Positions 29,083 to 37,373 of a stretch of 64,000 nt of DNA are shown piece by piece. The first letter of the stretch is position 1, and each line of letters opens with the position of its first letter. Made by a program: the position numbers and the translations under genes. Source of the stretch: Candidatus Mycobacterium methanotrophicum (GTDB lineage: Bacteria; Actinomycetota; Actinomycetes; Mycobacteriales; Mycobacteriaceae); contig NZ_CP097320.1 of assembly GCF_023515995.1 (NCBI RefSeq), positions 868,001 to 932,000 on the forward strand. Reading direction: 5' to 3'. Below the pieces are notes generated by a model. The model was not told the origin of the DNA, searched no databases, and saw nothing but the letters and a program-made list of their open reading frames with translations.

Positions 29083-30404
29083 CACACCGCCTCCGGAACC
29101 GACACAATCGCATGCCCGTTGGTGCCGCCCACACCGAATGCCGAAACCGCCGCCAGGCGCTGCCCGTCCACGGCGGGCCACGGTGTCAGTGCCTGGGCGA
29201 GCCGTAAGCCTTGCTTGTCCCAGTCGATTTCCCGACTCGCTTCGGCGGCGTGCAGGGTCGGCGGCACAGCGCCGTGTTCGGCGGATACCAGAACTTTGGC
29301 CAGACCCAACGCGCCCGCGGCGGCCTGCGCGTGGCCCACATTGGACTTCACCGATCCCAGCAGTGCGCCGCCGCCGGGTTCGGTCGCGCCGTACGTTTCT
29401 GCCAGTGACCGCAACTCGGTACGGTCGCCAAGGCGTGTGGCGGTGCCATGCCCCTCGACCATCGCGATGTCTTCGGGGCGTACCCTCGCCTGGCTCATCG
29501 CGCGTTGGAAGAGCCGCTTCTGCGCCTCCCCGCTGGGGGCGCTGAGCCCCGCGCTACGACCATCCTGATTGACCGCGCTGGCGCGGATTTCCGCGAGAAT
29601 ACGATGGCCGTCGCGCAACGCATGTGATTTGCGCCGCAGCACAAAGATTCCCGCGCCCTCTGCCCACACTGTTCCGCTGGCCTGTGCGCTGTAGGCGCGG
29701 CAGTGGCCGTCGTCGGACAGCGCCTGTTGTTTTGAGAACTCGACCAAGTAGCCTGGTGAGCCCATCACGCAGACACCCCCGGCCAGTGCCAAATCGCAGT
29801 CTCCGCCGCGCATCGACTGGATCGCGACATGCAGTGCCGCCAGTGCCGACGCGCACGAGGCGTCGATGGTCAGGGCCGGACCAGCCAAGCCGAGCGTGTA
29901 GGCGATCCGCCCAGAGATAACCCCGAGCGCGGTTCCGCTGAGCAGATGGCCGCTGTGTCGGGAGAACTCGGACATTTTCGGCCCGTAGTCGGCCATCGAT
30001 GCGCCGACGTAACAACCCACGTTGTGGCCCTGCAGATCGTCCGGGTTGATGTCGCTGTTTTCCAGTGCGCGCCAAGCCAGCCGCAGCGCGACTCGCTGCT
30101 GTGGGTCCATCGCGGTTGCTTCGCGCGGCGAGATCCCGAAGAACCCAGGGTCGAACGTCGTTGCCCCGGTTAAGAAGCCACCGCAATCGTTGATTCGTTT
30201 GAAGCCGTCCCGGCATGAGCCGGTCAACAGGTCACGGATTGGCCAGCCTCGGTTCGTCGGGAGCGGCGAAAGTCCTTCTCGCCCCTGTGAGAGCAGCTCC
30301 CAGTAGCTCTCGGCGGTGTCGACACCGCCCGGTGCCTCAAGCGCCATCCCGACGATCACCACCGGATCATCGCCGACGACGGGGGTTGCCGGCTGGTCAG
30401 ACAT
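29082..30404 (-). CDS. mbtC: Stand-alone beta-ketoacyl synthase (MbtC-like)
   Basis: The 440-residue ketosynthase (M. tuberculosis MbtC is 444) with the full Cys-His-His triad: TIDASCASALAALH near residue 181, VEGHGTATRLGD near 316 and KSNVGHAQAAAG near 355. It has no acyltransferase or ACP of its own and must work with MbtD, whose start overlaps its stop. It performs decarboxylative condensation of the extender carried by the MbtD ACP. The ATG at 30,404 is the first codon of the conserved N-terminus (VVIVGMALEAPGGVDTAESYW). It appears to be the first gene of the C-to-H run, after a 410-base gap, so the operon promoter should lie at 30,405-30,814. Confidence 0.93.
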   Translation of the reverse strand: MSDQPATPVVGDDPVVIVGMALEAPGGVDTAESYWELLSQGREGLSPLPTNRGWPIRDLLTGSCRDGFKRINDCGGFLTGATTFDPGFFGISPREATAMDPQQRVALRLAWRALENSDINPDDLQGHNVGCYVGASMADYGPKMSEFSRHSGHLLSGTALGVISGRIAYTLGLAGPALTIDASCASALAALHVAIQSMRGGDCDLALAGGVCVMGSPGYLVEFSKQQALSDDGHCRAYSAQASGTVWAEGAGIFVLRRKSHALRDGHRILAEIRASAVNQDGRSAGLSAPSGEAQKRLFQRAMSQARVRPEDIAMVEGHGTATRLGDRTELRSLAETYGATEPGGGALLGSVKSNVGHAQAAAGALGLAKVLVSAEHGAVPPTLHAAEASREIDWDKQGLRLAQALTPWPAVDGQRLAAVSAFGVGGTNGHAIVSVPEAV

Positions 30405-30814
30405 CGGTCACTCGGTTGGCCACGCCGATGTCGTGCTTGCAGACCCCGATTGGGCGGGTCCCGCAAGCGTCACACCGAGCGCTGCGCGCGGCCCTGCCCC
30501 CTGCCACACCGCTCGACGCGATCACCACTACCCCCCTCCCGCCGATTTCGCTACGGCCCCCGCTGCACAGGCATGAAACATGCGCGACGGTAGAAATACC
30601 CGCCGCCGGGGACGGTAAACACCCATGCACAACGCGTCATGCCATTGACCACGGCGGTGTTGTCGCTGCGTTTCCACCGGCGCCCAAATTGACTAGGCCG
30701 GTTGGATAAAACTGGGAAACCGCGCCATTTTGCTGTGAATTCGCTTTGGTCGTAGGGCGCCAAAAGACCGGCCGCGCCATAACTTCCGCCAGCGTCAAAT
30801 CAGCTGGCCGAACA
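30405..30814. other. Gene-free stretch upstream of mbtC-like gene
   Basis: 410 bases between the thioesterase stop and the ketosynthase start, both on the minus strand. I find no conserved coding sequence on either strand, and in particular no remnant of an MbtB (cyclisation/adenylation) protein. By eye I also see no 19-bp IdeR box (the iron-repressor palindrome expected before mycobactin genes). A short A/T-richer part around 30,690-30,790 is the most promoter-like section. Confidence 0.5.
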
Positions 30815-31570
30815 TTAAACGTCGGTGATCACTCGCCGCGGGACCGTGTTGGTGTGCTCGTTGATGTAGAAGTGTCCACCGTCGAAAAGCGACAACGTAA
30901 AGGACCCCAAGGTGTGATTGGCCCAGCGGTGCAGCAACTCGGCGTCTACACGCCGATCGTGTCGGCCACCGATGGCGTGGATATCGGCGCGAATGCGTGT
31001 TCCGTCGCTGCAGTCATAACAGTTGAGCGCCTGGTAGTCGCAGCGCGTCGCGTTGGCGAGCAGCTCGGCGAACTCCTCGTCGGCCAAAAGCCGAGGGTCC
31101 GTGCCGCCCATCTCTGCGATATCGGCGAGCAGTTCCCCTGTGCTCGTCGGCAGCTGCGGCATCGCGGAAACCGCGGATGGGGGCGGAGCGGCCGACACCC
31201 AGAGCTTGTGCACCGCGACACCGCATCGTTCGGCGATCCGCGCGAACTCGAAAGCGACCACCGCACCCATGCTGTGCCCGAACAACCGCAGCGGCGCGGC
31301 CTGGCGCCATGGTCCAGCCTCGAATAATCCGCGCGCCAGGTCATGGATGGTTGCCGGCGCCGGGTGGTGGAGCCGCTCGGCCCGCCCCGGGTACTGCACG
31401 ACAAACGTATCGCCCCCCGCGGCCAGGGCCTTTGCCAGCCTTCGGTAGCTGACAGCCGCCGCTCCCGCGTGCGGGAACACCACGATAGCGCCGCTGTTGG
31501 GGCGCCGGTCGGGCCCCGGCATGTGCTTGATCCAAGGTGCGAAGCTCCTTGGCGCGTGCATTTTGTCCAT
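30815..31570 (-). CDS. Type II thioesterase (MbtT-like)
   Basis: The 251-residue alpha/beta hydrolase of the NRPS/PKS editing thioesterase family: VVFPHAGAAAVSYRRLA at the N-terminus, nucleophile in LFGHSMGAVVAFEFA, Asp in GGRHDRRVDAELLHRW and His in FDGGHFYINEH. Such enzymes remove stalled or wrong acyl groups from carrier proteins, and sometimes release the product. Some mycobacteria carry a similar gene (mbtT) in the mycobactin locus. The ATG at 31,570 is preceded by a purine-rich GGGAACAAATAAAC; longer starts exist but lack homology. It is transcribed toward mbtC but separated by 410 bases. The 276 bases between it and the divergent P450 gene must hold both promoters. Confidence 0.85.
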   Translation of the reverse strand: MDKMHAPRSFAPWIKHMPGPDRRPNSGAIVVFPHAGAAAVSYRRLAKALAAGGDTFVVQYPGRAERLHHPAPATIHDLARGLFEAGPWRQAAPLRLFGHSMGAVVAFEFARIAERCGVAVHKLWVSAAPPPSAVSAMPQLPTSTGELLADIAEMGGTDPRLLADEEFAELLANATRCDYQALNCYDCSDGTRIRADIHAIGGRHDRRVDAELLHRWANHTLGSFTLSLFDGGHFYINEHTNTVPRRVITDV

Positions 31571-31849
31571 GTTTATTTGTTCCCGTCCTGACTGCGTTTC
31601 AGTCGCTAGGCGACCAATGCTGCTGCAGCCGCTACGCAACCTATTGGACGCCCAAAGACAAGGCCAGAGGCCGGGGCGACCCACTGGCAGACCATCCAAG
31701 TTACACATCGCCGCGGTGTAACCACCGCGTGCGAGCACCGCCGAAGATCCAGATATGTGTGGTCAAACCGCTCTAGGAGTTGAGGCCCCGAACTATTTGG
31801 GTACACCAACACGACGCAAGCCGGTACGTGTAGTCGTTAAGGATTTGTG

Positions 31850-33202
31850 ATGGGTAGCGCGATCATCCACGACAGTCAGGCAGGTCGGTGGCCACCGCCC
31901 GTCAGGTTGCCACCGGGGGCGCCGCGGATCATCCCCAAAGCGGTGCAAGGTATCGCTTTCTTCGCGGCGCGGCGGCAAGTCACCGAAAGCCTGGCCCGCC
32001 GATATGGCGGGGCCTTCAGGCTGGATGCGCCGGTGTTCGGGCGGCTTGTGGTCGTGGCCGACCCGGAGTTGGCCAAACAAGTCTTCACGAGCAGACCAGA
32101 CGATCTCGGGGCCATAAAGCCGAATCTGAGCCGGCTGTTGGGGCCGGGTTCGGTGTTCGGGCTGGACGGCGCCGATCACCGACGCCGGCGGAAACTGCTC
32201 GCCCAGCCGTTTCACGCCAGCAATATGCAGAACTATGAGCGGATCGTCGAAGAAGAGACTCTTCGCGAGATCGCCGGGTGGCCCGAGGCCGAGCCGTTTG
32301 CCACGTTGCCGCCGATGAAGCGGGTCACGCTCAACGTAATTCTGCGGGCGGTTTTCGGCGCCGAAGGTGCTGAATTCGACGAGCTGCGCGACATTATCGT
32401 GCCGTGGGCCAGGTTGGGCGCGCGACTGTCGGTCCTGCCCATGCCGGCCCGGACCTATGGTCGTTACACGCCGTGGGGGCGGCTGGCCGAATGGCGGCGC
32501 AAATACGACACCGTCATCGACCGGATGATCGGTAAAGCGCTGTCAGATCCTGGCTTGGCGGACCGCGCCGACATCCTGGCGCTGCTGCTGCGCAGCGCAT
32601 ATGAGGACGGTTCGCCCATGTCACGGCAGGACATCCATGACGACCTGCTCACCCTTCTGGTTGCCGGACATGAAACCACCGCGACGACGTTGGCGTGGGT
32701 CTTCGAACAGCTGAGCCGGCACCCGCAGGTGCTGTCCGCGTTGGCCCAGGAGGCGGACGCCGACGACTCCGAACTGCGCCAGGCGGCGATTTACGAAGTG
32801 CAACGCACCAGGTCGGTCATCGATTTTTCCGGTCGCCGGGTGCGGGCACCCGCGTTCGAGCTCGGTGAGTGGGTGCTCCCGCGGGACTACTCGATCATCG
32901 TCAGCATTTCGCAGTGCCACGCCAATCCCGACGCTTTCCCGGAACCTGGCCGATTCGACCCGCAGCGCTACATCGAAAGCAGGCCATCGCCTTTCGCGTG
33001 GATCCCATTCGGCGGAGGAGCACGACGCTGCGCGGGAGCCGCGTTCGCCAAGATGGAAATGAACGTGCTGATCCGGACCGTGCTGCGGAACATGATCATC
33101 GAGACCACCCAGGCGCCGGGGGAGAAGTTACGGGCCGGCGGCCTGGGCTTCCTGCCGAAAGACGGCGGTCGGGTCACGGTCCGTAAGCGCCAAGCCCCAT
33201 AA
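31850..33202 (+). CDS. cyp138: Cytochrome P450, CYP138-like
   Basis: The 450-residue P450 has the heme-thiolate loop FGGGARRCAGAAF near the C-terminus, I-helix LVAGHETTATTL (acid/Thr pair present) and K-helix EVQR. The N-terminal VRLPPGAPRIIPKAVQGIAF, GSVFGLDGADHRRRRKLLAQPFH and NPDAFPEPGRFDPQRYI are very close to my memory of M. tuberculosis CYP138 (Rv0136). No N-terminal membrane anchor is seen. AAGGA at 31,839-31,843 favours ATG 31,850 over the adjacent GTG 31,847. It diverges from the thioesterase gene and its stop abuts (no gap) the stop of the reductase gene on the other strand. Substrate unknown; a role in tailoring the siderophore is only suggested by position. Confidence 0.88.
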   Translation: MGSAIIHDSQAGRWPPPVRLPPGAPRIIPKAVQGIAFFAARRQVTESLARRYGGAFRLDAPVFGRLVVVADPELAKQVFTSRPDDLGAIKPNLSRLLGPGSVFGLDGADHRRRRKLLAQPFHASNMQNYERIVEEETLREIAGWPEAEPFATLPPMKRVTLNVILRAVFGAEGAEFDELRDIIVPWARLGARLSVLPMPARTYGRYTPWGRLAEWRRKYDTVIDRMIGKALSDPGLADRADILALLLRSAYEDGSPMSRQDIHDDLLTLLVAGHETTATTLAWVFEQLSRHPQVLSALAQEADADDSELRQAAIYEVQRTRSVIDFSGRRVRAPAFELGEWVLPRDYSIIVSISQCHANPDAFPEPGRFDPQRYIESRPSPFAWIPFGGGARRCAGAAFAKMEMNVLIRTVLRNMIIETTQAPGEKLRAGGLGFLPKDGGRVTVRKRQAP

Positions 33203-33934
33203 TCATCCCATCGAGCGCCCGACCATCCAATATGCGCGCGCCGCGATGGATTTGCGCGGGATGCGGAAGTCGTTCTGCAGAACGCGGGTCAACGACCGCG
33301 TCGTGCGGCTGTCGCAGGCCACCCAGCCGAAGTGGCCGCGCGCGTCGAACGCCGCCGATTTAACCTTTTCCACCAACGCTTTTCCGTCGTCGGCACGGTC
33401 AACCCAGGTGGTGGCCTCATGGCGCGCGATCGGCAGGTTTCTGTCGTCGTCATAGCCCGCCTCTAGGAAGACCTGAGCGGGCGCGTCGTCGATCGCGTTG
33501 AGCAACGAGTTGATCGCCGGCAGTGAGGCGGTATCGCCAACGATGATGTAACCGGCCGGGCGCGGCTCTGGAAGGGTGAATTTGCTGCCCAGGACAGTCG
33601 CCTTGATGACGTCGCCCGGCTGCGCTGTCTGCGCCCATTGCGATGCCAGACCGCCGTGCAGCGCGAATTCGATGTCCACGGTGTCGGCGGCGGGATCGGG
33701 GTCAACCAGCGTGTACCCGCGTTGGTGCAGCTTGTCCCCGTCGGCGAACCACAGCCGAACCCACATCGTGGGGTGCGGCGGGTGCGCGCTCAGCATCCTG
33801 CCGGCCTCGAAGCTCAACCGGACGTAGTGGGGGCTGATCTCCCGTCGACCCGTGACGGTGAGGCGGTAGTCCGCCGCACCCAGGAGTTTCATCAGCGCGC
33901 CGCCCAAGCCCCGTGATCCTTTCTGTTCGTTCAT
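33203..33934 (-). CDS. Siderophore-interacting protein (SIP) family flavin reductase
   Basis: The 243-residue protein has the SIP layout: FAD-binding beta-barrel (YRLTVTGRREISPHYVRLSFE, then RGYTLVDPDPAADTVDIEFALHG with the R-x-Y-T flavin motif), TLPEPRPAGYIIVGDTASLPAIN before the nucleotide-binding half, and the closing HFGWVACDSRTTRSLTRVL and ARAYWMVGRS. SIP enzymes reduce ferric siderophores with NAD(P)H to release iron; mycobacterial ViuB/MSMEG-type homologues exist. ATG 33,934 starts five bases after the stop of the upstream P450 gene, so the two are co-transcribed. It could recover iron from this cluster's siderophore, or supply electrons to the adjacent P450, which is a less usual option. 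Confidence 0.85.
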   Translation of the reverse strand: MNEQKGSRGLGGALMKLLGAADYRLTVTGRREISPHYVRLSFEAGRMLSAHPPHPTMWVRLWFADGDKLHQRGYTLVDPDPAADTVDIEFALHGGLASQWAQTAQPGDVIKATVLGSKFTLPEPRPAGYIIVGDTASLPAINSLLNAIDDAPAQVFLEAGYDDDRNLPIARHEATTWVDRADDGKALVEKVKSAAFDARGHFGWVACDSRTTRSLTRVLQNDFRIPRKSIAARAYWMVGRSMG

Positions 33935-33938
33935 CCGG

Positions 33939-35375
33939 TTATTTCGCTCGGGCCGGCACTTTGGTGAGGACGGCGGGCACCCCGCCCTTGACCGGCCAGA
34001 CGACAGCCGAATCGTGCTGCGGGGTCCAGCCGGGCGGGAGTTGGATCCGGAACCGCTGAAAAATCTGGGCCAGTAGGAATTGCGCCTCCAAATAGCCCAT
34101 CGCCGCACCGAAGCAACGGTGCGGTCCGGCGCCGAAAGGCAGGTAGGCGAGGTTCGGCCTTGCAGCGGCAATCTCCTTGTCGTAGAACCGCATCGGTTCG
34201 TAGCGATCGGCGTCGGGGCCCCACCACCGGGGGTCACGCTGCAGGTTGTAGATCGGTATCCCGATCAGGTTGCCGCGACGGATGCGATACCCGGCGATGG
34301 TGTCGTCGATCATCGCAAATCGTGGTTGTAAGAGCAGACCCTGCAGCCGCTGGCCCTCGTCGAAGCATGCCTTGGCCCACTGCAATCGATCCAAATCGTC
34401 GTAGCTGGGCGTCGCCGCCTCGAGTGCGTCGATCTCGTCGTACAGCCGTTGCTGCGCTTCAGGATTTTGCGGGAGAAACGCCAGCGTCCACGCCAACGCG
34501 GCGACGACGGTTTCGTAACCGCCGCCGATCAGCATGATGGCCTCCGTGATCGCGTCGCGCCGGCTGATCGGCGTGCCGTCCTCGTAGCGCGCGTCGAGAA
34601 GCGCCTGCAGCAAGTCGTCGTAGGACGTGCTCTCGGTGAGCCGTTCCTCGATCTGCTGCATCACCCACCTGCGCATCCGCAGCCAGGCCTGCACGGGATT
34701 GCCGTCTCCGGGGAGCAGTCGCGGCGGCGGGCCGAGGAATAGCGGGGACGACGCACTCGCCATCAGGGTGCGGATGTCGATGTCGAGTCGCTCGAGCACG
34801 TCGTCGGACGGCTGCTTGGTAAACATCGCCCGCATAAACGCTGGGATGACCACACCGTTGATTTCGTGCTGCAGGTCGATCGGTTCCCCGGTGTCAGCGA
34901 ACCGCGCCCATTTCGCCAGACGGTTGGCGAATTCGTCGGCGATCGGGGTGGCGACTTTGGCGAGCTGCCCACGACCCATCATCGGTGACAGCAGCTTGCG
35001 CCGCTGACGGAAGTCGGCACCTTCCAGCAGCTGCATCGACGCACCCAGCACATATTTGGCCCAGCTGACCGGTCCGACCAAGCTGTACTCGCCGTTACGG
35101 TGCTTCATGATGTGGCGCACGTGTTCGGGATTGTTCACGATCACCACGTCGTACAACGGCAACGGCAGCCGGAAGACATCGCCGTAGACGCCGCCCAAGT
35201 GCCGCAGGTATGCGAATGGATCTGCCTTCAGCTCGGGAAGCACGCCGACGAACGGTCGCCCGCGCGGGCCTGGCGGGCGCGGCGCGTCGTCGCCTTGCCG
35301 CCGCGACCGCAGCGCATCCCGGGCACGGCCGACGGGGTTTCGAGTTATCCAGAACGTATCTTGTGACGCCGTCAT
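33939..35375 (-). CDS. Cytochrome P450 of undetermined family
   Basis: The 478-residue P450 has FGAGPHRCFGAAM as heme loop, EGQR in the K-helix and I-helix LIGGGYETVVAALAW, where AGxETT is altered to GGYETV (acid and Thr kept). The N-terminus PPGPRGRPFVGVLPELKADPFAYLRHL is the usual P450 proline-rich start. ATG 35,375 begins this conserved part; a long upstream in-frame extension has no homology. It lies between the methyltransferase (88 bases upstream) and the SIP reductase (4 bases downstream), all on the minus strand, so MT-P450-reductase looks like a small operon. The substrate cannot be read; a lipid or the siderophore acyl chain are possibilities. Confidence 0.85.
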   Translation of the reverse strand: MTASQDTFWITRNPVGRARDALRSRRQGDDAPRPPGPRGRPFVGVLPELKADPFAYLRHLGGVYGDVFRLPLPLYDVVIVNNPEHVRHIMKHRNGEYSLVGPVSWAKYVLGASMQLLEGADFRQRRKLLSPMMGRGQLAKVATPIADEFANRLAKWARFADTGEPIDLQHEINGVVIPAFMRAMFTKQPSDDVLERLDIDIRTLMASASSPLFLGPPPRLLPGDGNPVQAWLRMRRWVMQQIEERLTESTSYDDLLQALLDARYEDGTPISRRDAITEAIMLIGGGYETVVAALAWTLAFLPQNPEAQQRLYDEIDALEAATPSYDDLDRLQWAKACFDEGQRLQGLLLQPRFAMIDDTIAGYRIRRGNLIGIPIYNLQRDPRWWGPDADRYEPMRFYDKEIAAARPNLAYLPFGAGPHRCFGAAMGYLEAQFLLAQIFQRFRIQLPPGWTPQHDSAVVWPVKGGVPAVLTKVPARAK

Positions 35376-35463
35376 CCAACACCTCAGAAGAAGTCTCCCC
35401 GCTACCGCAGCCCTCGAAACCGGGCATTGCTTACTGGCGATGCTAGGGGGCCGGGACGCGGCT

Positions 35464-36255
35464 TCAATCCTTGACGAAGCAATACATCCGGTAGGAGGTC
35501 TCCCCGCTTTGCAGCCCGCGGCAGATCTTCGCCTGAGACGCCGCGACCGCACCGCGCACCAGGCCGCGCAACAACGGCGGCGTACGGCGCGTAAACATCT
35601 GTTGCGACCGCGGCACATTCTTCTCCAGCCCACGCACCACTTGTTCACTGATGACCTGTTTGGAGACCATCCGCATCGGTGCGTCGGCTAGCGCGGCCTC
35701 CCACTGCGCGAAACGGTCGTACCGGCGGACATCGGCGTACAGCAGGCAGCCTGCCGGGCGCAGCACTCGCGCCACCTCGGCAAAGAAACGGGGCAGCGAC
35801 GGATAGCAGTGCGACGCTTCGATATTGACCACCGCGTCGAAGGATTGGTCGTCGAAAGGCAAGTTTTGGGCATCGCCGCACACGAACTCCAGGCCCGGCA
35901 CGTTGTGCGTCCTTCGGCAAACCTCGATGCCGGCCGGGTTCAGGTCCAGGCCCGTGTATGAGGCCGGACGCATGGTGCGCATCAGGTACGACGCTCCGCC
36001 GCCATGACCGCAGCTGATCTCCAGCGCCTGCTTGCCGGTGAGGTCCGTCTGGCTTGCGGTGCGATGGTAGAGCTGGATGCAGTACCGGTCTGGCTCGTCG
36101 GACGCCACCAGCGGCACGGCCATCGGCGGGTCTTCCTCGTAGCCCAGATTTAAGAACACCACGTCGTCAGCGCCGTGACGGGTGATGAACGGGTAGTAGT
36201 ACTTCGCGAAGACTTTCCAGGCCGGGGTGGCCACGACGCGGCTTGTCAGGCTCAT
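35464..36255 (-). CDS. SAM-dependent methyltransferase, Rv2952-like
   Basis: The 263-residue class I methyltransferase has its SAM motif in ALEISCGHGGGASYLMR, the acidic residue in YTGLDLNPAGIEVC, FVCGDAQNLPFDDQSFDAV and IEASHCYPSLPRFFAEVARVLRPAG. Start (YYYPFITRHGADDVVFLNLGYEEDPP) and end (ETSYRMYCFVKD) match the mycobacterial group including Rv2952, which methylates phthiotriol and phenolphthiotriol dimycocerosates, and glycopeptidolipid O-methyltransferases. No pks genes for those lipids are near. The ATG at 36,255 is chosen because it begins the family-like region; in-frame codons up to 36,474 do not. It is first gene of the MT-P450-reductase set. Confidence 0.85.
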   Translation of the reverse strand: MSLTSRVVATPAWKVFAKYYYPFITRHGADDVVFLNLGYEEDPPMAVPLVASDEPDRYCIQLYHRTASQTDLTGKQALEISCGHGGGASYLMRTMRPASYTGLDLNPAGIEVCRRTHNVPGLEFVCGDAQNLPFDDQSFDAVVNIEASHCYPSLPRFFAEVARVLRPAGCLLYADVRRYDRFAQWEAALADAPMRMVSKQVISEQVVRGLEKNVPRSQQMFTRRTPPLLRGLVRGAVAASQAKICRGLQSGETSYRMYCFVKD

Positions 36256-36452
36256 GGCGAAGGTATTCCCAAAATGCGCCGAGGCAATACCGTAGCCGTG
36301 ACGCTTAGGGCCCGCCGTAAGTTCGTCGGGGGTTGTTGCCAGATGCCGCTGGCGCCTAGTCTGCGCTGGTGGCGTCGAACCTGCGTTCAGCGCTAGCTTT
36401 TTCGCCTCGGCGTCGTCGCCAGCGCAGTCTCGGCACCTCAGCGAACAGGCCG

Positions 36453-37373
36453 TCAGCCGGCGCGCGCCGTCCACGTGAAGCTGTGCATATCCGGAATCTG
36501 TAGCGCCAGGGCGGCGGCTACGCCGCGACCGATTTGATCGGCTGCAGCCAGTGCAGTGTGCGGGTTCAGGAAGCCTTCCACTTCGACACGCAGCGTCCGC
36601 CCGGTCCAGCGGGCTCGGGCATGCGCATGCTGCACACCGGGCACCGCGATGGCCGTGGTTTCGGCGGTCATGATGATCTGCGGGTCGACGCCGTCGAGCA
36701 GCCGGTGCGCAATGTCAACAGTCACTTCCCAGCCGACATGGCAGATGAACCCGGTAACCACGATGCCCGCGACCGCGTCGGCCCACACCCAGCCAAGTGC
36801 CACGCCGATCAGGCCGAGCATCGCGCCGGCCGACGACAACGCGTCTAGCCACGAATGCTTGGCGTCGGCCACCATGGTCGCCGAGCGAATCCGGCGGCCC
36901 ACTGCCAATTTGTAGCGGGCCACCAGTTGGTTGCCGGCAACTCCGACGGCCGCCGCGGCGACGCCCCAGCCGACGTGGGCGGTGCCGCCGTGCCGGAGGA
37001 GCTTGCCGACGCTTTCAAAGCCGGCAACCAGCGCGCTGCCCCAAATCACCAGTGCGACACCGATTCCCGCCAGGTCTTCGGCGCGCTCGTAGCCATAGGG
37101 ATATCGCTCGGTGGGCAGGCGGCGCGATGCCCGAAATCCGACGAACACCAAGGCGCTGGTCGAGACATCTGACAAGTTGTGCAGCGCATCGCCAAGCAGC
37201 GCTACCGACCCCGATACCAGCGCGATGGCCAGTTCAATGAACCCGGTCAGTGCCAGGCCGACGGCGCTGACCCCGATCGCGCGGTTGGCCTGCCGACGTT
37301 CGCCCGCATCATCGATGACAGTGGCGAGTGGGAAACTTGTCGCCGGGTCACGGACCCCATTGATCAGATGCAT
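36453..37373 (-). CDS. Cation diffusion facilitator (Zn/Co/Fe-type exporter)
   Basis: The 306-residue CDF protein has six membrane helices (for example AIGVSAVGLALTGFIELAIAL, VALVIWGSALVAGFESVG, SSAGAMLGLIGVALGWVW). Metal-site pairs are ALHNLSDVS in helix 2 (His-x3-Asp) and ADAKHSWLDAL in helix 5 (His-x3-Asp), the pattern of zinc-transporting ZitB-type members. A C-terminal cytoplasmic ferredoxin-like domain (VQHAHARARWTGRTLRVEVEGFL) follows. The ATG at 37,373 is used; upstream codons in frame lie in the ppk2 remnant. Its start overlaps the end of the broken ppk2 frame by 26 bases. The HTD/HHD distinction suggests divalent metal export, not iron uptake, so a link to the siderophore cluster is doubtful. 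Confidence 0.88.
   Translation of the reverse strand: MHLINGVRDPATSFPLATVIDDAGERRQANRAIGVSAVGLALTGFIELAIALVSGSVALLGDALHNLSDVSTSALVFVGFRASRRLPTERYPYGYERAEDLAGIGVALVIWGSALVAGFESVGKLLRHGGTAHVGWGVAAAAVGVAGNQLVARYKLAVGRRIRSATMVADAKHSWLDALSSAGAMLGLIGVALGWVWADAVAGIVVTGFICHVGWEVTVDIAHRLLDGVDPQIIMTAETTAIAVPGVQHAHARARWTGRTLRVEVEGFLNPHTALAAADQIGRGVAAALALQIPDMHSFTWTARAG

Noticed and set aside
30405-31846. IdeR (iron repressor) box before the siderophore genes
   Set aside because: Looked for the 19-bp TTAGG/CCTAA-type palindrome by eye in both intergenic regions and found nothing close. A weak box could be missed, so a matrix scan is the deciding test.
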